Source: PGYU01 sp964637845
GTDB lineage: Bacteria > Bacteroidota > Ignavibacteria > Kapaibacteriales > UBA2268
Direction of reading: 5' to 3'
Assembly: GCA_964637845.1 (NCBI GenBank)
Contig: CAZWXI010000082.1
Coordinates: 1 to 13,168 of the forward strand
DNA length: 13,168 bases
Position 1 is the first letter of the stretch; every line of letters starts with the position of its first letter. Below the pieces are notes generated by a model that saw only the letters and a program-made list of their open reading frames with translations, had not been told where the DNA came from and searched no databases. This document shows positions 5,723-12,682 of the stretch, piece after piece. A program made the translations under genes and the position numbers.

Positions 5723-8635
5723 TTAGTACTTAATAAACCTTGTTCGCAATATGCCTGAAGCGGTTGTAACGGTGGCGTGGTAGATACCTATGCTGAGCGA
5801 GTGTATGGGCAATGTTACTTCGAATATCGGAGAAACCGGATAGTCAATACGCATGACCTCTATGCCTGAGTAATCGTAAACAATGACTGAATGCACCGTT
5901 TGCATATCCGCGAATTGAAGCGATATAGTATTGTTAGCCGGATTGGGAACAGGGAGAATGACTAAGGGACCACCAATTGTTGAATCTATAATTGAACTCG
6001 TATCTTGGAATAAAGGTTTGTATTGATATTTTGATATATACAATCTAGGAGAATCGTTAAAAAAATAAGTTAAAATCAAAAGACTATCCGATAAAACATC
6101 TAAGCTTGAAATATTTGTATAAGCATTAGGAAAACGATTATCCGCATATTCCGTCCCATTTGCATTAATTTCGATAAAACCTATATCTCTGTCTGTGTTT
6201 TGTCCGATAGCAAAGAAATTGTTCCTGTTTAAAATTAATTTGTTAAAAAATTGCCAATCAGAAAATAGTTTGTGCCATTGAAGGTTTCCTTTCAAGTCAA
6301 TGGCCCCTAAAAAGCCCTGTTTAGAATTTGCATTTGAACCGGCTATTGCTAATTTATTATTCGAGAGCAGAATCATGGTTTCCAAGGCAGTTTCGTTTGG
6401 TAAACTTACGGGATGCTTTGCAATTACTTCCAAGTTTAAATTATATAATGTCAGATAATGCATGGAATTTACTGTATCCTTTGTAAGCATCAGGAAACGG
6501 TTCTTATTAAAATTTACTGCATCAATCATGGATTCTTGGATTGAATCTTGATTAAAGAATTCAAATTCTGAATTAAACAAATAAATGTTAGTCTGCCCTA
6601 ACCCGTTTGAACCACAGAGGACTATTTTATCATCTATACTTAAAATCCTCTTTGCATGAGACATTGAAAAGTCAATTGTATGTCTTTCAATTTTAAAAAC
6701 ATTATCATCCTTTAAAAACTTATTAATCGCAGTAATAGTAGGTCGTGGAGGCGAAGCATATAATTCATAACCATGTGTACAATAGAGATAATAGTTATTG
6801 TTGTAGATTAAATTTGAGAATGATTGATTACGAATTTTTTTATTATAGACAAATTTGTAATCTTTATTGTAATCATATTTTAAATTCAAACTATCCAATC
6901 TAATTAAAATATTTATATCTAAGCAATCCCAGTAACTACCTCCGGGGAAACCACCCCACCACCAATAAGAGTATAGACTTGAAATAATATTTATTCTATC
7001 ATCTTCTTTTAGAGTTGTTACTAAATCTAATTTGTCATCATGTTTGTCATCATGTTGTTGATAGCGAGGATGCCTTATATTGATTGCAATACTAGAAGGG
7101 CTATTAATGAGTTGGATTTCTTGTCTGTCCACATTTATAAAATATGGCTTGGTGATTTCCTTTTGGGTGATTTTATCCTTAATTGTAAGACTGATATTAT
7201 ATCTACCCGGTTTCGTAAATTCGTAAATTGGATTTCTTTCTTGTGAAAATATTACATCATTGGATTTCCATACGTACTCCTTGATGTTACCCTTAGATTT
7301 ATTATCAAAATTAACAATCAGAGGCGAATTGCCATATTTTACGTCTGCATCAAAATCAACTTCAAGTTCTTCATAAACCTCTATAAATTGCTCTCTTGTC
7401 AGGGTAAATAATTCACCATTTTTCGTTAACCTAAGAGTAACATCATAAAAACCGGGAGTATCGAAAGTAAAAGTAGGGTTGGGATGAAATGTTTTACGAC
7501 CATCAGAGAGTTCCCATTCAATAGTCTCGTATTCGAAGTTGCTCAAATTATGCAATTGAACGCTATCGCCTATATGAATAAAAGTAGGTTTGCCTGAGAA
7601 TTGAATAACATTCTTGTCACTAAGAATATCGAAATTGACCAAACCGAATTTGTTTTCATTGGTTACAAATACAAATCCATAAGGACTTTTATCTTGAAGT
7701 AATCGCATACCTTGATAGGGGTAATGACCAGTCGAATCAATTCTTGAACCTGTTTTGGAATCAAGTAAGAAAATTCTATTCCTAGATACAGCCGCAATAA
7801 ATTTATCATCCTCCGAAAAGCAATAGCTGCTAATGTAACCCAGATTTAATTGAGTCCTGCTGATTAAACCTCTACTTTGAACTTGCCATATACACAAATA
7901 ATTATCACTTTCAAGCGCAGCTAAATGATATGGTTTTGATGTAAACCGAACTATAGTAGTAGGACTTTTTCTTTGCCCAATTTCGTAATATTTGTTTTTT
8001 TCGATATCATAAAAATTCGGATATGAATCCGACCTAATACCTGCTATCCAAGTTCTTTCTCTATTTAATATAAAACCTTTTGCGATGAAATATTGAGTCA
8101 TATTTATCGTGCCTACGATAGTAGAATTTAGAACCTTGTAAACATACATTTCATTTAAAGTTCGTGCAGGGAATTGTCCTGTACCGGGGTCTATATAATT
8201 GCACGCAACAAACAATAATCTCCTATTAAAATCATAATAGCAATCATGAGAGTAAGCAATCCTACCATTCTTCAAATCTATGTCTAGAATTAGAGTGTCG
8301 GTCTTTAGGTCGTATAATTTGAATTTCGCCGGTTCATCATTATGATAAGATTGAAAGTCTCTTGAGATGATATATTTTTGTTCAAATTGCTTCTCATAAA
8401 GCATCAAACCGGTCTTCAAATCCCATATTCTGAAAAAGTAGCCGTTATCGTCGGAGTATGTCCATATGCTGTCGCCTGATTGTGATATTCCTGCTTGTAA
8501 TATTGTACCAATGTCCTGCTTGTGTAGCCGAACATTCCCAAGTTCTTCCCAGCCGCTTGTGTCGCTCTGGGAATAAAGATTTGACACCGCCATGGATATC
8601 ATTGCGGCTACGATTACAATTATGCTATGCTTCAT
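5723..8635 (-). CDS. Giant T9SS-secreted protein with propeller-like regions and two PKD domains (tandem copy 2)
   Basis: The 970-residue product has the same plan as the adjacent 976-residue protein. It has an identical 29-residue N-terminus with signal peptide and a WD40/propeller-like region at about 45-340 (FFRIWDLKTGLMLYEKQF). PKD domains lie at about 344-420 (IEWELSDGRK, FDTPGFYDV) and 424-503 (EYVWKSND, FTKPGRYNISL). A second strand-repeat region follows (GAIDLKGNLQW, IGFIEINANG), and then the same C-terminal sorting domain of 77 or so residues. Between these ends the two proteins are homologous but clearly diverged, with several insertions. GGGAG lies eight bases before the ATG. The protein is expected to be exported by Sec and then T9SS; its function is unknown. 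The hairpins at 5688-5716 and 8736-8764 bracket the gene as its own transcription unit. Confidence 0.9.
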   Translation of the reverse strand: MKHSIIVIVAAMISMAVSNLYSQSDTSGWEELGNVRLHKQDIGTILQAGISQSGDSIWTYSDDNGYFFRIWDLKTGLMLYEKQFEQKYIISRDFQSYHNDEPAKFKLYDLKTDTLILDIDLKNGRIAYSHDCYYDFNRRLLFVACNYIDPGTGQFPARTLNEMYVYKVLNSTIVGTINMTQYFIAKGFILNRERTWIAGIRSDSYPNFYDIEKNKYYEIGQRKSPTTIVRFTSKPYHLAALESDNYLCIWQVQSRGLISRTQLNLGYISSYCFSEDDKFIAAVSRNRIFLLDSKTGSRIDSTGHYPYQGMRLLQDKSPYGFVFVTNENKFGLVNFDILSDKNVIQFSGKPTFIHIGDSVQLHNLSNFEYETIEWELSDGRKTFHPNPTFTFDTPGFYDVTLRLTKNGELFTLTREQFIEVYEELEVDFDADVKYGNSPLIVNFDNKSKGNIKEYVWKSNDVIFSQERNPIYEFTKPGRYNISLTIKDKITQKEITKPYFINVDRQEIQLINSPSSIAINIRHPRYQQHDDKHDDKLDLVTTLKEDDRINIISSLYSYWWWGGFPGGSYWDCLDINILIRLDSLNLKYDYNKDYKFVYNKKIRNQSFSNLIYNNNYYLYCTHGYELYASPPRPTITAINKFLKDDNVFKIERHTIDFSMSHAKRILSIDDKIVLCGSNGLGQTNIYLFNSEFEFFNQDSIQESMIDAVNFNKNRFLMLTKDTVNSMHYLTLYNLNLEVIAKHPVSLPNETALETMILLSNNKLAIAGSNANSKQGFLGAIDLKGNLQWHKLFSDWQFFNKLILNRNNFFAIGQNTDRDIGFIEINANGTEYADNRFPNAYTNISSLDVLSDSLLILTYFFNDSPRLYISKYQYKPLFQDTSSIIDSTIGGPLVILPVPNPANNTISLQFADMQTVHSVIVYDYSGIEVMRIDYPVSPIFEVTLPIHSLSIGIYHATVTTASGILRTRFIKY
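7506..7543 (-). repeat. Identical DNA island inside PKD domain 1 (copy in gene 2)
   Basis: Partner of 4395-4432 (38 identical bases, offset 3111). The different offset from the terminal repeats (3048 and 3066) shows that insertions or deletions have occurred in the diverged sequence between the islands. Confidence 0.85.
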
Positions 8636-8656
8636 TCTATTGCTCCCAAATAATTA

Positions 8657-8682
8657 TATAGGTTTTTGCAAACCGTCCTATA
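8657..8682. promoter_or_regulatory. Nested inverted repeat upstream of secreted-protein gene 2 (candidate operator)
   Basis: Identical to the element at 5609-5634: outer TATAGG/CCTATA and inner GGTTT/AAACC, again beginning 21 bases upstream of the start codon. Because the whole surrounding 327 bp is identical, its conservation gives no independent evidence of function. Confidence 0.35.
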
Positions 8683-8735
8683 GTAATGACACATAAATAA
8701 GCATTTTGTTCGGTGCATAAGAAAAAAATTTTCCC

Positions 8736-8764
8736 GTCCCGTCAATTGTTTCAACTGATGGGAC
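8736..8764 (-). terminator. Rho-independent-like terminator, copy 3
   Basis: Third copy of the same hairpin with the seven-T run after it on the minus strand. It now lies downstream of the metalloprotease gene and the sorting-domain remnant. It may serve as the terminator of the metalloprotease operon, having been inherited from the lost third family member. Confidence 0.65.
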
Positions 8765-8770
8765 AGAAAG

Positions 8771-8881
8771 TTAGTACTTAATAAACCTTGTTCGCAATAT
8801 GCCTGAAGCGGTTGTAACGGTGGCGTGGTAGATACCTATGCTGAGCGAGTGTATGGGCAATGTTACTTCGAATAAGGGCAT
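8771..8881 (-). pseudogene. Orphan T9SS sorting-domain remnant (third cassette copy)
   Basis: This stretch encodes the last 33 residues of the secreted-protein family (FEVTLPIHSLSIGIYHATV through TRFIKY and the stop). DNA up to base 8874 is identical to the two intact genes. The rest of that gene is gone. By chance, or after rearrangement, an in-frame ATG at 8881-8879 opens a 36-codon ORF, but it has no signal peptide and only half a sorting domain. It is most simply the end of a third tandem copy whose body was replaced by, or deleted up to, the metalloprotease gene that stops 32 bases upstream. Confidence 0.85.
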
Positions 8882-8913
8882 CTTAGAGATTGTGAAAAAT
8901 ATATCGAAGTATT

Positions 8914-9972
8914 TTATCTTATTAACATAAATTTCTGGGTTATGATAGTGTTATAAAATTCTAAATTAAGTAAATAGTTTCCAGATTTAATGTCATATGT
9001 AGGATATGAAATCGTATGCGGACCCTCAATAAAAATTTCGTCAGCAATTAAATTAACAACATTGCCTAATAGGTCTGTTATAAAAATACTTATTCTTTCT
9101 GTTTTATTCGTCTGAAATTTTATAGTAAAATAATCTCTTGAAGGTTGAGGAAAGATTTCTAATTTTATAGATTCTGAATTGATTTGCTCTTTAACATCAA
9201 CAGGACGACCAACTGAACCCAAGCAGTATAATCTTCTAAATCTATCTACGTCACACATTTCAAAAACTACTATCCTTCCTCTATAATTTGCAGCCATAAC
9301 TGATGTCGGACCACCGTCATGAGCGAGTCCAACATAATGACCAATCTCATGTAAAGCGATAGATTGAAAATCAAGGCAGGTAAAAGGTGTTCCACTGCAA
9401 GCATTTGGTGTTGTTGTCCATCTATATTGAGGAAGTCTTAGATACATTTCATTTGTATTATTAAATAAAATTTCACTTATACCTCTTGGACTAGAAGGAC
9501 TGCAATTAGAAGAATCTACTATATGAGAAAAATTATTAGGGTCTAAAGCAGAATTTCCGATGGCAAATGTTGTAGCTCCAATATCTGAAGCTCTTGTCGC
9601 CCACCAAAATCTTCCACCAGTGCTTGTTGTTTGCCAGACCAAACCCCTAGGCGTTGCGCACTGTTGCGACCAATAAGCTCGTGCCCAATCCATTAAAGAT
9701 TGTGCATCGTTTGCCGAGAATTGAATTGTTCTGTCAGGACCCGCTGGAGGATTGATAGTCAATTGATTTTGATACCTTGCTATATGAGGGTCATTACTCG
9801 CTACTGGTTCTGGCCAATGCTCGCAATGATCTAGGAGTGGAGTTGTTGTAGCCACTACAATTTCATTCGTGCAAGAATTAGCCCAAAAATGAAGATTTTG
9901 ACATTGTCCAAATAACTTATAAAATGAACCAGTCCAAACTAGGAAAATAAATAAAAAGTAATATTTTTTCAT
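8914..9972 (-). CDS. Matrixin-like zinc metalloprotease with T9SS sorting domain
   Basis: The product is a secreted metzincin-type protease. The zinc motif HEIGHYVGLAHD lies at about residues 208-219, with a Met-turn (SVMAAN) soon after, as in matrixin/M10-type families. A signal peptide opens the protein (KKYYFLFIFLVWTG), and several cysteines occur in the catalytic region. The C-terminus (from about LEIFPQPSRDYFTIKF to TQKFMLIR) is a type A T9SS sorting domain unrelated in DNA to that of the giant proteins. I use the ATG at 9972, giving 352 residues, rather than the one at 9984. GGTGG lies five bases upstream of it, and the upstream gene's stop overlaps it as TAATG, so the two genes are translationally coupled. 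The protease is expected to act on extracellular protein; the substrate is unknown. Confidence 0.88.
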   Translation of the reverse strand: MKKYYFLFIFLVWTGSFYKLFGQCQNLHFWANSCTNEIVVATTTPLLDHCEHWPEPVASNDPHIARYQNQLTINPPAGPDRTIQFSANDAQSLMDWARAYWSQQCATPRGLVWQTTSTGGRFWWATRASDIGATTFAIGNSALDPNNFSHIVDSSNCSPSSPRGISEILFNNTNEMYLRLPQYRWTTTPNACSGTPFTCLDFQSIALHEIGHYVGLAHDGGPTSVMAANYRGRIVVFEMCDVDRFRRLYCLGSVGRPVDVKEQINSESIKLEIFPQPSRDYFTIKFQTNKTERISIFITDLLGNVVNLIADEIFIEGPHTISYPTYDIKSGNYLLNLEFYNTIITQKFMLIR

Positions 9973-11039
9973 TACAACCACCATGATTTTATATTACCAA
10001 TTAACTCATTGAGTTTGTTTAAAAAATCTTGCTCTGAGGGATTTATACCCAAGCCCCAAAAATTTGCAGGGTCTTCAATTCTGCCATTTTTTATTTGAAA
10101 TAACCCACCGGTTGCTTCGAATTGATGTGTTGGAGTCAAATAATCATAAAACTTCCATAATGAAAGTTGTTCGAGAAAAATATAGTATTCCTCGCCCTGT
10201 TGAACAGTTCTTATATATGTTCCAGTATTTATATTTCTTTCATTGTTAAATCCAATTCCCGTCATCCAATTCATTGGGTATCCGAAGTTTAAGCAATTTG
10301 CTTTTATCGAAAAAGTATGACTTTCGGATCTATCGGCATCGTAGCGGCAATTATTTGGTAAAATTTGACCTTTTATCTTTTCTTGTACAGTGCAAGAGAC
10401 ATTTACCCAGGGTATTCTATTCGGATATGTAGTATCTATACCTGTAACAACTGTGTCGATCCTAACTCGTAAAATGTAGTGGGTCATCAATAACATTGCA
10501 TAATTCATACCAAATTCCTCTAATCTTTTCTCTAATGCCCACTGCAAACCATAATAAGAGTTAGCAGGGAAAGACGTATAACGTCCGCCAGGAATTGAAT
10601 CTCGTGTAGTAGTCATATATCTTCTCATCAAATTTGGACTATAATCTGTAACAGCATACATATAACGAGAAGAAACTCTCAAAGAATCCAAAGAAATTGT
10701 TAAAGGCTTTGCCATTACTTCCTCAATACTCGCTGTCCTTGATAATGAATCCATTATAATATACCCTATCATGCAATCTAAAGGCATATCGGTAAATAAA
10801 GGCGGGATATTAGATAAGCCACTCACAGCTATCGCCGATTGATGCATTTGATCAGAATTGTAGCTCGTAATTTGAGATATACTGCTACGAAATGTTACAA
10901 AGAGCAGAACGATTATCATTAGGAAGGTAATTGTTATTCTTAAAACTCCACCGTTATTACTTACCAACAAGTTGCTATGTTGATTTATACTCAATGGAGC
11001 ATTCCAAAGGGAGGTTACCTCATAGTTTTGGAAACTCAT
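9972..11039 (-). CDS. Secreted or anchored protein of unknown function, coupled to the metalloprotease; N-terminus fused to a repeat leader
   Basis: With the start at 11039 the product has 355 residues. AGGAGG lies four bases before this ATG; an in-frame ATG at 11081 lacks such a site. Residues 1-28 (MSFQNYEVTSLWNAPLS and on) are the leader encoded by the 290-bp repeat. A hydrophobic segment follows at about 32-50, resembling a signal peptide now buried inside the ORF, and its own start may have been the ATG at 10919. The rest is soluble-looking. VNVSCTVQEKIKG (about 212-224) and GEEYYIFL (about 282-289) faintly recall NTR/TIMP-like domains, and TGGLFQIKNGRIED lies near 310-323. I do not recognise the family firmly. 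The stop at 9974-9972 overlaps the metalloprotease start as TAATG, implying a joint role. Confidence 0.75.
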   Translation of the reverse strand: MSFQNYEVTSLWNAPLSINQHSNLLVSNNGGVLRITITFLMIIVLLFVTFRSSISQITSYNSDQMHQSAIAVSGLSNIPPLFTDMPLDCMIGYIIMDSLSRTASIEEVMAKPLTISLDSLRVSSRYMYAVTDYSPNLMRRYMTTTRDSIPGGRYTSFPANSYYGLQWALEKRLEEFGMNYAMLLMTHYILRVRIDTVVTGIDTTYPNRIPWVNVSCTVQEKIKGQILPNNCRYDADRSESHTFSIKANCLNFGYPMNWMTGIGFNNERNINTGTYIRTVQQGEEYYIFLEQLSLWKFYDYLTPTHQFEATGGLFQIKNGRIEDPANFWGLGINPSEQDFLNKLNELIGNIKSWWL

Positions 11040-11242
11040 ACACCCTCCTGATAAATTAGTAAAAATAATACTACAATACAACCAAAGAAATTCTTCCTAT
11101 AGCTGTACGCAAAAATGTGATATTTATTATATATAACAAAATTATTTTTTTAGCTATAGAAAAAAATTATTCCATATTAGCTGAAAACTTCTTTACCTTG
11201 TATTAATCAATGTCTCCAGAGTTTCTAGTGCATAGGAGAGTA
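10955..11242 (-). repeat. Gene-junction repeat, left copy
   Basis: This imperfect copy (with small indels) of 11957-12246 contains, in minus-strand order, the last 15 or so codons of a lost gene (ending TLETLINTR), an AT-rich intergenic stretch, a start codon and about 28 codons of a leader. Homology ends at the codons for LLVSN, where each copy runs into a different gene. No terminal inverted repeats or target duplications were noticed, so it does not look like an insertion element. Confidence 0.85.
11193..11240 (-). pseudogene. 3' remnant of the decayed gene, second copy
   Basis: Fifteen codons ending in ALETLETLINTR and a stop match the end of the decayed gene at 12197-12682 (ALKTLETLINTR). 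Sequence to the right of 11242 shows no further similarity, so only this tail was duplicated with the repeat. Confidence 0.65.
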
Positions 11243-11280
11243 TTGTTTTGTTCAATCTTCATCATACTACATTAAACTTA

Positions 11281-11934
11281 CTATGGAAGTTTAGCATCTA
11301 TTAATGACATTTCTACCTGATATTCATTAAAATCATAGTACAAATATACAAATCCGTATTTTTCATGAAAATAGTATTTTGAATTGAAATTTCCAATTTC
11401 ACTTTCACCAATTGTTTCTAATACCCAGCACCAATCATTAACAACTGGATTGTCGAAAAAAATTTTATCTGTGACAACAATATGTCCGGTAACAGTTTTG
11501 CCCTCTAATTCTTCCCAACCTTTTTTTGGTGTTAATTCCCAAGGTATGACTTGACCTTTTTCAATTGGTAACATGACTTTGGGGAAAGGAACCATCTGGG
11601 CCATTCTTAAATATAATTGCCTTGGTGGATGTATCCATATTTGCGATGGGAACAACAAGTTAAAGGGAAATGGATAGTTCCAGTCCACAATCCCGGTAGT
11701 TCCTGTGATATATGATATTGAACCCAAAGAATCAATAATTGGTGGATATTTCCATATACATTTAGTTTGAACTATAAGCCAACTTTCATCAGTAACAAAT
11801 AAATTTATAGTATCATTTTTATTTTGGTTTGTAACTTTAACCAGGAAAGTAAAACTACTATTAGGTTTGTAAACCGTTGGTGTGCTACAAGATATTGTAA
11901 TTATAGAAATTAAAATCACTAAAAACGGTTTCAT
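11281..11934 (-). CDS. Putative lipoprotein of unknown function
   Basis: The 217-residue product begins with a lipoprotein-type signal (MKPFLVILISIITISC). Cys16 is the probable lipidation site, although the residue at -3 is Thr rather than the usual Leu or Val. The mature part is rich in aromatic residues and strands, with an Ig-like opening (SSFTFLVKVTNQNKNDTINL). Other visible elements are a hydrophobic proline-rich stretch (YPFPFNLLFPSQIWIHPP) near 87-104, KKGWEELEGKTVTGHIVV near 137-154, and a closing YYFHEKYGFVYLYYDF near 187-202. I do not recognise the family. The start ATG overlaps the stop of a 36-codon leader ORF as ATGA, so translation is probably coupled to it. A gap of 241 bp holding the left junction repeat separates it from the next gene. 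Confidence 0.8.
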   Translation of the reverse strand: MKPFLVILISIITISCSTPTVYKPNSSFTFLVKVTNQNKNDTINLFVTDESWLIVQTKCIWKYPPIIDSLGSISYITGTTGIVDWNYPFPFNLLFPSQIWIHPPRQLYLRMAQMVPFPKVMLPIEKGQVIPWELTPKKGWEELEGKTVTGHIVVTDKIFFDNPVVNDWCWVLETIGESEIGNFNSKYYFHEKYGFVYLYYDFNEYQVEMSLIDAKLP

Positions 11935-12041
11935 GTAATAAGGTCCAGAAACTCCGTATTACTTACCAACAAATGCCCATGTTGATTTATACTCAATGGA
12001 GCATTTCCGAGAGGTGTTACCTCATAGTTTTGAAAATTCAT
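11931..12041 (-). CDS. 36-codon leader ORF overlapping the lipoprotein gene (gene fragment or coupled leader)
   Basis: The ORF runs from ATG at 12041-12039 to TGA at 11933-11931 and reads MNFQNYEVTPLGNAPLS and on to LLVSN, then a short unrelated tail EFLDLIT. The first 28 residues match the N-terminus of the protein encoded at 9972-11039, with 22 of 28 identical. The TGA overlaps the ATG of the lipoprotein gene by four bases as ATGA. A G-rich site (GGGG) lies about five bases before its start. It may be the broken 5' end of a larger gene whose body was lost. It may also now serve as a translated leader that feeds ribosomes into the lipoprotein gene. No function of the peptide is known. Confidence 0.6.
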   Translation of the reverse strand: MNFQNYEVTPLGNAPLSINQHGHLLVSNTEFLDLIT

Positions 12042-12246
12042 ATATACCCCAAATAAAAGTTAAACAAAAAATTTAATAATATAACCAAAGAAATTCTTCC
12101 TATGGCTATAGATAAAAATATGATATTTATTGTGTATAACAAAATTATTTTTTTAGCTATAGAAAAAAAATTATTCCATATTAGCGGAAAACTTCTTTAC
12201 CTCGTATTAATCAATGTCTCCAGAGTTTTTAGTGCATCTGAGAGTA
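11957..12246 (-). repeat. Gene-junction repeat, right copy
   Basis: Partner of 10955-11242, offset about 1002-1004 because of small indels. It carries the last codons of the decayed gene, an intergenic region of about 155 bp with A/T runs, and the 5' part of the leader ORF. This copy probably keeps the original arrangement upstream, because the decayed gene extends beyond it to about 12682. Confidence 0.85.
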
Positions 12247-12682
12247 AGGATTGGCTAACTGTCGAATACTTGGTAATGTCATTATTGGAAAGAACAGGTA
12301 CATAGCAAATACTTGCAATAGCTTTTCCTAATCTTTTATTAAGTTCACCCGCTTTATAGCAGTTTTCAATTTTCTCCTGTTCTTCGATTAAGCGTCTTGA
12401 CCGAAGCTCCCTCGCATAGTCTTCTGCAAAATCGGTAATAACATTGTGCTTCGCAGGTCTTCACTACATTTCGGCTCTATCCCGTTGTGCTTCTTTTCAC
12501 CTTGCTAGTTCACCAAGATTCGATGTTTCTTCCCGATACCTGAAAAAATATCCGTTGTACATTCCTTCAAACCATTCAAGTATGATATAGATAGGTTCTT
12601 AACAAATGCCTCGACTTCCGATTCTGCTATATTAAAATCCCCTATGATAGACTTTTCAGCATTTACTACGACAAATATGTTT
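12197..12682 (-). pseudogene. Decayed gene of unknown function
   Basis: On the minus strand a protein-like reading is broken by a frameshift and stops. One frame, open from the end of the rhodanese gene to 12505, encodes NIFVVVNAEKSIIGDF and ESEVEAFVKNL. Near 12610 the sense appears to move to another frame (EWFEGMYNGYFFRYREE, NLGELAR). That frame is interrupted by TGA at 12499, TAG at 12466 and TGA at 12463. It then reads on as a charged helical segment (DFAEDYARELRSRRLIEEQ, ELNKRLGKAIASICYVP) to TLETLINTR and a stop at 12199-12197. The continuity of charged, helix-like sequence across the stops in one frame suggests a real gene that has decayed. The family is not recognised, and the 5' end seems lost at the rhodanese junction. 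Confidence 0.6.

Larger units (their letters stand above)
5500..5959 (-). repeat. Cassette-junction repeat, middle copy
   Basis: This block joins two identity stretches. Bases 5500-5826 match 8548-8874 without a difference that I could see (327 bp, offset 3048). Bases 5678-5959 match 2612-2893 with one difference. It covers, in minus-strand order, the end of the second secreted-protein gene, its hairpin, the entire intergenic region, and the start codon with the first 29 or so codons of the first gene. Promoter, ribosome binding site, signal peptide, sorting domain and terminator are therefore all shared. Confidence 0.95.
8548..8874 (-). repeat. Cassette-junction repeat, right copy (truncated)
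   Basis: This 327-base block is identical by eye to 5500-5826. Identity stops abruptly after base 8874, in the middle of the sorting-domain coding sequence, where unrelated DNA begins. It still carries the promoter and signal-peptide region of gene 2 plus the hairpin and last 34 or so codons of a third family member. Confidence 0.95.

Noticed and set aside
2612..8874. CRISPR-like or insertion-sequence repeats
   Set aside because: The repeats are hundreds of bases long and contain gene ends. There are no short regular spacers, no transposase and no terminal inverted repeats.
12102..12305. Plus-strand ORF of 67 codons
   Set aside because: It runs antisense across the junction repeat and the decayed gene, has no ribosome site and no recognisable protein features.
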